This document shows positions 42,284 to 44,783 of a stretch of DNA of 44,783 nt, piece after piece. A program made the position numbers and the translations under genes. A model generated the notes under the pieces. It saw nothing but the letters and a program-made list of their open reading frames with translations. It ran no database searches and was not told the DNA's origin. Numbering within the stretch: the stretch's first letter is position 1; every line of letters begins with the position of its first letter. This stretch comes from Roseovarius sp. (GTDB taxonomy: Bacteria; Pseudomonadota; Alphaproteobacteria; Rhodobacterales; Rhodobacteraceae), in assembly GCA_029212365.1 (NCBI GenBank), contig JARGOC010000032.1, forward strand, positions 1 through 44,783, in the 5' to 3' direction.

Positions 42284-43024
42284 ATGTATCTTGATGTGCA
42301 AGATCTGAGGAACTTCTATTATCGCAGCGCGCTGGGCCGTGCGGCGCAGAAAACCGTGCGCGAAGAAGTGCTGAAGCTTTGGCCCGAAGCCAAGGGGCAG
42401 ACTGTTGCGGGCTTTGGCTTTGCCGTGCCGTTTTTGCGGCCTTATCTGACCGATGCGCGGCGGGTGATTGGGTTAATGCCGGGGCCACAGGGCGTGATCA
42501 GCTGGCCGCAGGGCATGCCCAATGTCTCGGTGTTGGTCGAGGAAACCATGTGGCCGCTGGAAACCGGCCATGTGGACAAGCTGTTGCTTATGCATGGGCT
42601 TGAAACGTCCGAGCAGCCTTCGGCCTTGCTGGAGGAATGCTGGCGGGTGCTGGGGCCGGGTGGGTCGGTGCTGTTTGTGGTGCCAAACCGGGGGGGGCTG
42701 TGGTCACGCTCGGACAAAACGCCTTTTGGGCATGGACGGCCCTACACGCAATCGCAGTTGGAAAATCAGCTAAAGGCCCATAACTTTCTGCCAGAGCGGC
42801 ATCGCACGACATTGTATCAACCGCCTTCAGACAGGCGGTTCTGGCGCAAGACAGCCGGCATGTGGGAGAGCCTCGGAGGGCGCCTCAGCGTGGTGGCTGC
42901 GGGGGGGGTGTTGCTGGTTGAGGCCTCAAAGCGGGTTCAGGCGCCAAGCGGTCCGGGATTGCGGGAAACTGTGCGCAAACCACTTGAGGTGCTCCGACCC
43001 AAGCCCGAAGCAAAGCCGGTTTAA
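42284..43024 (+). CDS. Class I SAM-dependent methyltransferase-like protein
   Basis: The 246-residue protein has a Rossmann-type methyltransferase layout. [16 protein letters not shown] and [18 protein letters not shown] match the middle and post-II region of SAM methyltransferases. Motif I is degenerate: [12 protein letters not shown] at about 40-51 replaces the usual D.G.G.G, so SAM binding or catalysis may be altered. The substrate is unknown. It diverges from gloB with 63 bases between starts, a pairing I recall from other alphaproteobacteria. The stop overlaps the VanZ gene stop by 4 bases on the opposite strand. Confidence 0.78.
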   Translation: MYLDVQDLRNFYYRSALGRAAQKTVREEVLKLWPEAKGQTVAGFGFAVPFLRPYLTDARRVIGLMPGPQGVISWPQGMPNVSVLVEETMWPLETGHVDKLLLMHGLETSEQPSALLEECWRVLGPGGSVLFVVPNRGGLWSRSDKTPFGHGRPYTQSQLENQLKAHNFLPERHRTTLYQPPSDRRFWRKTAGMWESLGGRLSVVAAGGVLLVEASKRVQAPSGPGLRETVRKPLEVLRPKPEAKPV

Positions 43025-43350
43025 CCCCGGCGCGCGCGCAACTGCCCCGGCACAAGCCCGATGGCAATACCAACCGCATCGGCCAGCAAATCCGCCCATT
43101 CAGCTGAGCGGCTGACGATGGGCTGCAAAAGCTCGATCATGCCACCATAACCCAGCGCCGCAATGGCCAAAACCGCCCACCAACCGGGCCGCACCCAGCC
43201 CAAGGGCAGCACCAACAAGGCAAAAGAGATGGCATGCAGCAGTTTGTCGCTCACTGGCAAGGGCGGGCCATCACCGGGAGGCGACAAAGTGCCAAGCGCA
43301 ATGACGCAGGCCACAACAAGGGTCAGCAATATAGCTGGGGTGGATTTCAT
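43021..43350 (-). CDS. VanZ-like family membrane protein
   Basis: The 109-residue protein has about four short hydrophobic helices. It carries the VanZ-like motif [17 protein letters not shown] and [20 protein letters not shown], in which the acidic and His residues are conserved. VanZ confers low-level teicoplanin resistance in enterococci; most relatives are uncharacterised. No antibiotic-resistance cluster surrounds it. It is a single gene convergent with the methyltransferase gene. Confidence 0.8.
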   Translation of the reverse strand: MKSTPAILLTLVVACVIALGTLSPPGDGPPLPVSDKLLHAISFALLVLPLGWVRPGWWAVLAIAALGYGGMIELLQPIVSRSAEWADLLADAVGIAIGLVPGQLRARRG

Positions 43351-43731
43351 TTTGATACGCTTTATTCAGGGCAACATTCGCTGCGCGGTACAGCAAGATC
43401 TGACCCGAGAAAAGCCCAACTGTGATTCAGGTGCTGACCGAGGGGAATATACTGATTGCGCTAACGAAAGGGGGTGGAATCCGCTAAAAACGCACTCAAA
43501 CGTGAACTTTTTCGGTGTACAGAATCGGTGCATTCGGTCGCAGTGCAATTAAGCGATTGAAAACAAGTAATTTTACTTAGAAAGGATGTGCGCCCAAGCG
43601 GCTTGCTAGGTTGTGAAGGCTCTGCTACACCCCGCTCGAAATTGGGTGTTTTGTGTATCTTAATGCCTCCAAACGCTCTCGGATCCGTGAAAATTCATGG
43701 CCAGCCGAGACCAAAAATCGGAAGGGTGGAC
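43351..43731 (+). promoter_or_regulatory. Intergenic region upstream of the atp operon
   Basis: This 381-base stretch contains no convincing gene. It holds a palindrome AAGTAATTTTACTT (43565-43578) and a likely promoter CTTGCT (43602-43607), 17 bases, CTACAC (43625-43630). The start of atpH is about 100 bases beyond, so the operon would have a leader of that length. The frame from 43588 into atpH is open but lacks a suitable start. Confidence 0.55.
43602..43630 (+). promoter_or_regulatory. Candidate atpHAGDC promoter
   Basis: CTTGCT and CTACAC with 17-base spacing resemble alphaproteobacterial housekeeping promoters (CTTGAC, then CTATAT). It lies 24 bases after the 14-bp palindrome at 43565-43578, so the palindrome could act as an upstream operator. 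Confidence 0.45.
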
Positions 43732-44292
43732 GTGTCCGAACCAGCTTCGATCTCATCCGGCATCGCCTCGCGCTATGCCACCGCCATTTTCGAGATTTCG
43801 AAAGAGAGCAAATCTCTGCCGAAACTTGAAGCAAATATCACCGATCTTGTCTCTGCTCTGGCTGACAGCGCCGATTTGAACGAGCTGATTTCCAGCCCGG
43901 TCATTTCTCGTGCTGATCAAGGTGCAGGGATTGCCGCCATTGGCAAAAAGATGAAGCTTGAGACCGTTTTGCAGAACGGTCTGGCCTTGATGGCCGAAAA
44001 GCGCCGCCTGTTTGTGCTGCCTCAGCTGTTGGATCAGCTGCGCAGCAAGATAGCCGAAGACAAAGGCGAAGTGACCGCCGATGTGATCAGCGCGCAAAAG
44101 CTGAACAAAACACAGGCTGACAAGCTGGCGAAAACGCTGAAGGCGCGCGTCGGAAAAGATGTGAAAATCAACGCGACCGTCGATGAAAGTCTCATTGGTG
44201 GTCTTATCGTAAAAGTGGGCTCGAAGATGATCGACACATCGATCCGCTCCAAGCTCTCTTCCCTCCAGAATGTAATGAAAGAGGTCGGATAA
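43732..44292 (+). CDS. atpH: F0F1 ATP synthase subunit delta
   Basis: Subunit delta is the stalk protein that links F1 to the b subunits of the stator. From the GTG at 43732 the product is 186 residues and begins VSEPASISSGIASRYATAIFEIS (first residue read as Met), matching the family N-terminus. The C-terminal half contains GGLIVKVGSKMIDTSIRSKL, typical of OSCP/delta. GAAGGGTGGAC precedes the GTG. The stop is followed immediately by the atpA ATG, consistent with the alphaproteobacterial atpHAGDC order. Confidence 0.93.
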   Translation: MSEPASISSGIASRYATAIFEISKESKSLPKLEANITDLVSALADSADLNELISSPVISRADQGAGIAAIGKKMKLETVLQNGLALMAEKRRLFVLPQLLDQLRSKIAEDKGEVTADVISAQKLNKTQADKLAKTLKARVGKDVKINATVDESLIGGLIVKVGSKMIDTSIRSKLSSLQNVMKEVG

Positions 44293-44783
44293 ATGGGTAT
44301 CCAAGCAGCAGAGATTTCTGCAATCCTAAAAGACCAGATCAAGAACTTTGGTCAAGATGCAGAAGTGGCCGAAGTAGGCCGGGTTCTGTCCGTGGGTGAC
44401 GGGATTGCCCGTGTGCACGGTCTGGACAATGTCCAAGCCGGTGAGCTGGTGGAATTCCCCGGCAAAATCATGGGTATGGCGCTGAACCTTGAAGCCGACA
44501 ACGTAGGTGTTGTTATCTTCGGGTCTGACCGTGACATCAAAGAAGGCGACACCGTTAAGCGGACGCAATCCATCGTGGACGTGCCAATCGGCGACGGTCT
44601 GCTGGGGCGTGTTGTTGATGGTCTGGGTAACCCGCTGGACGGCAAGGGCCCGATCAAAACCAAAACGCGCGGCATTGCTGACGTCAAGGCGCCGGGCATT
44701 ATCCCGCGCAAATCGGTTCATGAGCCGATGGCAACCGGCCTGAAATCGGTTGACGCGATGATCCCGATTGGCCGTGGCCAGCG
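44293..44783 (+). CDS. atpA: F0F1 ATP synthase subunit alpha (partial, 3' end outside window)
   Basis: The first 163 codons of the alpha subunit are present. It begins [20 protein letters not shown], followed by the beta-barrel domain ([18 protein letters not shown], then [15 protein letters not shown]) and [23 protein letters not shown] just before the Walker A loop. The alpha subunit forms the non-catalytic nucleotide sites of F1. The window ends before the P-loop. Confidence 0.97.
   Translation, partial: MGIQAAEISAILKDQIKNFGQDAEVAEVGRVLSVGDGIARVHGLDNVQAGELVEFPGKIMGMALNLEADNVGVVIFGSDRDIKEGDTVKRTQSIVDVPIGDGLLGRVVDGLGNPLDGKGPIKTKTRGIADVKAPGIIPRKSVHEPMATGLKSVDAMIPIGRGQ

Noticed and set aside
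43588..43731. Extended N-terminus of AtpH from 43588
   Set aside because: The extra 48 codons are not part of the family and cover the candidate promoter; the GTG at 43732 has a better ribosome-binding site and matches the AtpH start.

Overview
The window is a stretch of chromosome from an alphaproteobacterium of the Rhodobacterales, most likely the marine Roseobacter group. This rests on recognisable families and gene orders: hisD-UPF0262-low-Mr phosphatase, coaBC-dut-moeB, mreBCD-mrdA-rodA, atpHA, a Hint_2 protein, and DUF2948 and DUF2125 proteins. Coding density is high, many neighbours overlap as ATGA or TGATG, and I see no insertion sequence, prophage, integrase or CRISPR array. It looks like core genome with a few lineage-specific modules.

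Layout. 1-2.1 kb (minus): cobU, a histidine phosphatase and a glutathione transferase with a Cys-rich tail, followed by a structured repeat. 2.3-7.1 kb (plus): coaBC, dut, a membrane-anchored MoeB/ThiF-like enzyme and an M3 oligopeptidase, ending in a terminator. 7.3-11.9 kb (minus): capsule genes kpsT-like, kpsE-like, kdsA and a phosphohexomutase. 12.1-14.8 kb (minus): nhaA, then an ArsR-type regulator coupled to a DUF318 permease behind twin operators. 14.9-16.3 kb (plus): a Fe-S type uracil-DNA glycosylase and an SseB-domain protein. 16.3-22.9 kb (minus): the elongasome operon mreB-mreC-mreD-mrdA-rodA, with ghrA last. 23.1-28.0 kb (plus): a small lipoprotein, tRNA-Thr (minus), a 51-residue basic protein, murA, a DUF2948 protein, hisD, UPF0262 and a low-Mr phosphatase. 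28.3-33.2 kb (plus): a Hint protein, the second repeat copy, rpsD with a structured leader, then hisC-tyrA-extensin-like. 33.2-34.2 kb (minus): a DUF2125 protein. 34.3-38.0 kb (plus): a ChaC-like protein and a MotA/ExbB-MotB/OmpA pair. 38.0-42.2 kb (minus): gloB, clpA and an M23 peptidase. 42.3-43.4 kb: a methyltransferase (plus) and a VanZ protein (minus). 43.7 kb to the end (plus): atpH and the start of atpA.

Cell-envelope work is a recurring theme: MurA makes precursors, MreBCD-PBP2-RodA elongates the wall, the capsule genes make and export surface polysaccharide, and M23 and extensin-like proteins may remodel peptidoglycan. The least explained items are the ion-driven motor-like pair with an approximately 400-residue coiled coil (34.9-38.0 kb), a 48-bp two-copy element that can fold into hairpins and lies just after two unrelated genes, and the structured intergenic regions around rpsD. 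I did not find a clear multi-gene system that I would call new. The motor pair and the repeat/RNA elements are the best candidates.
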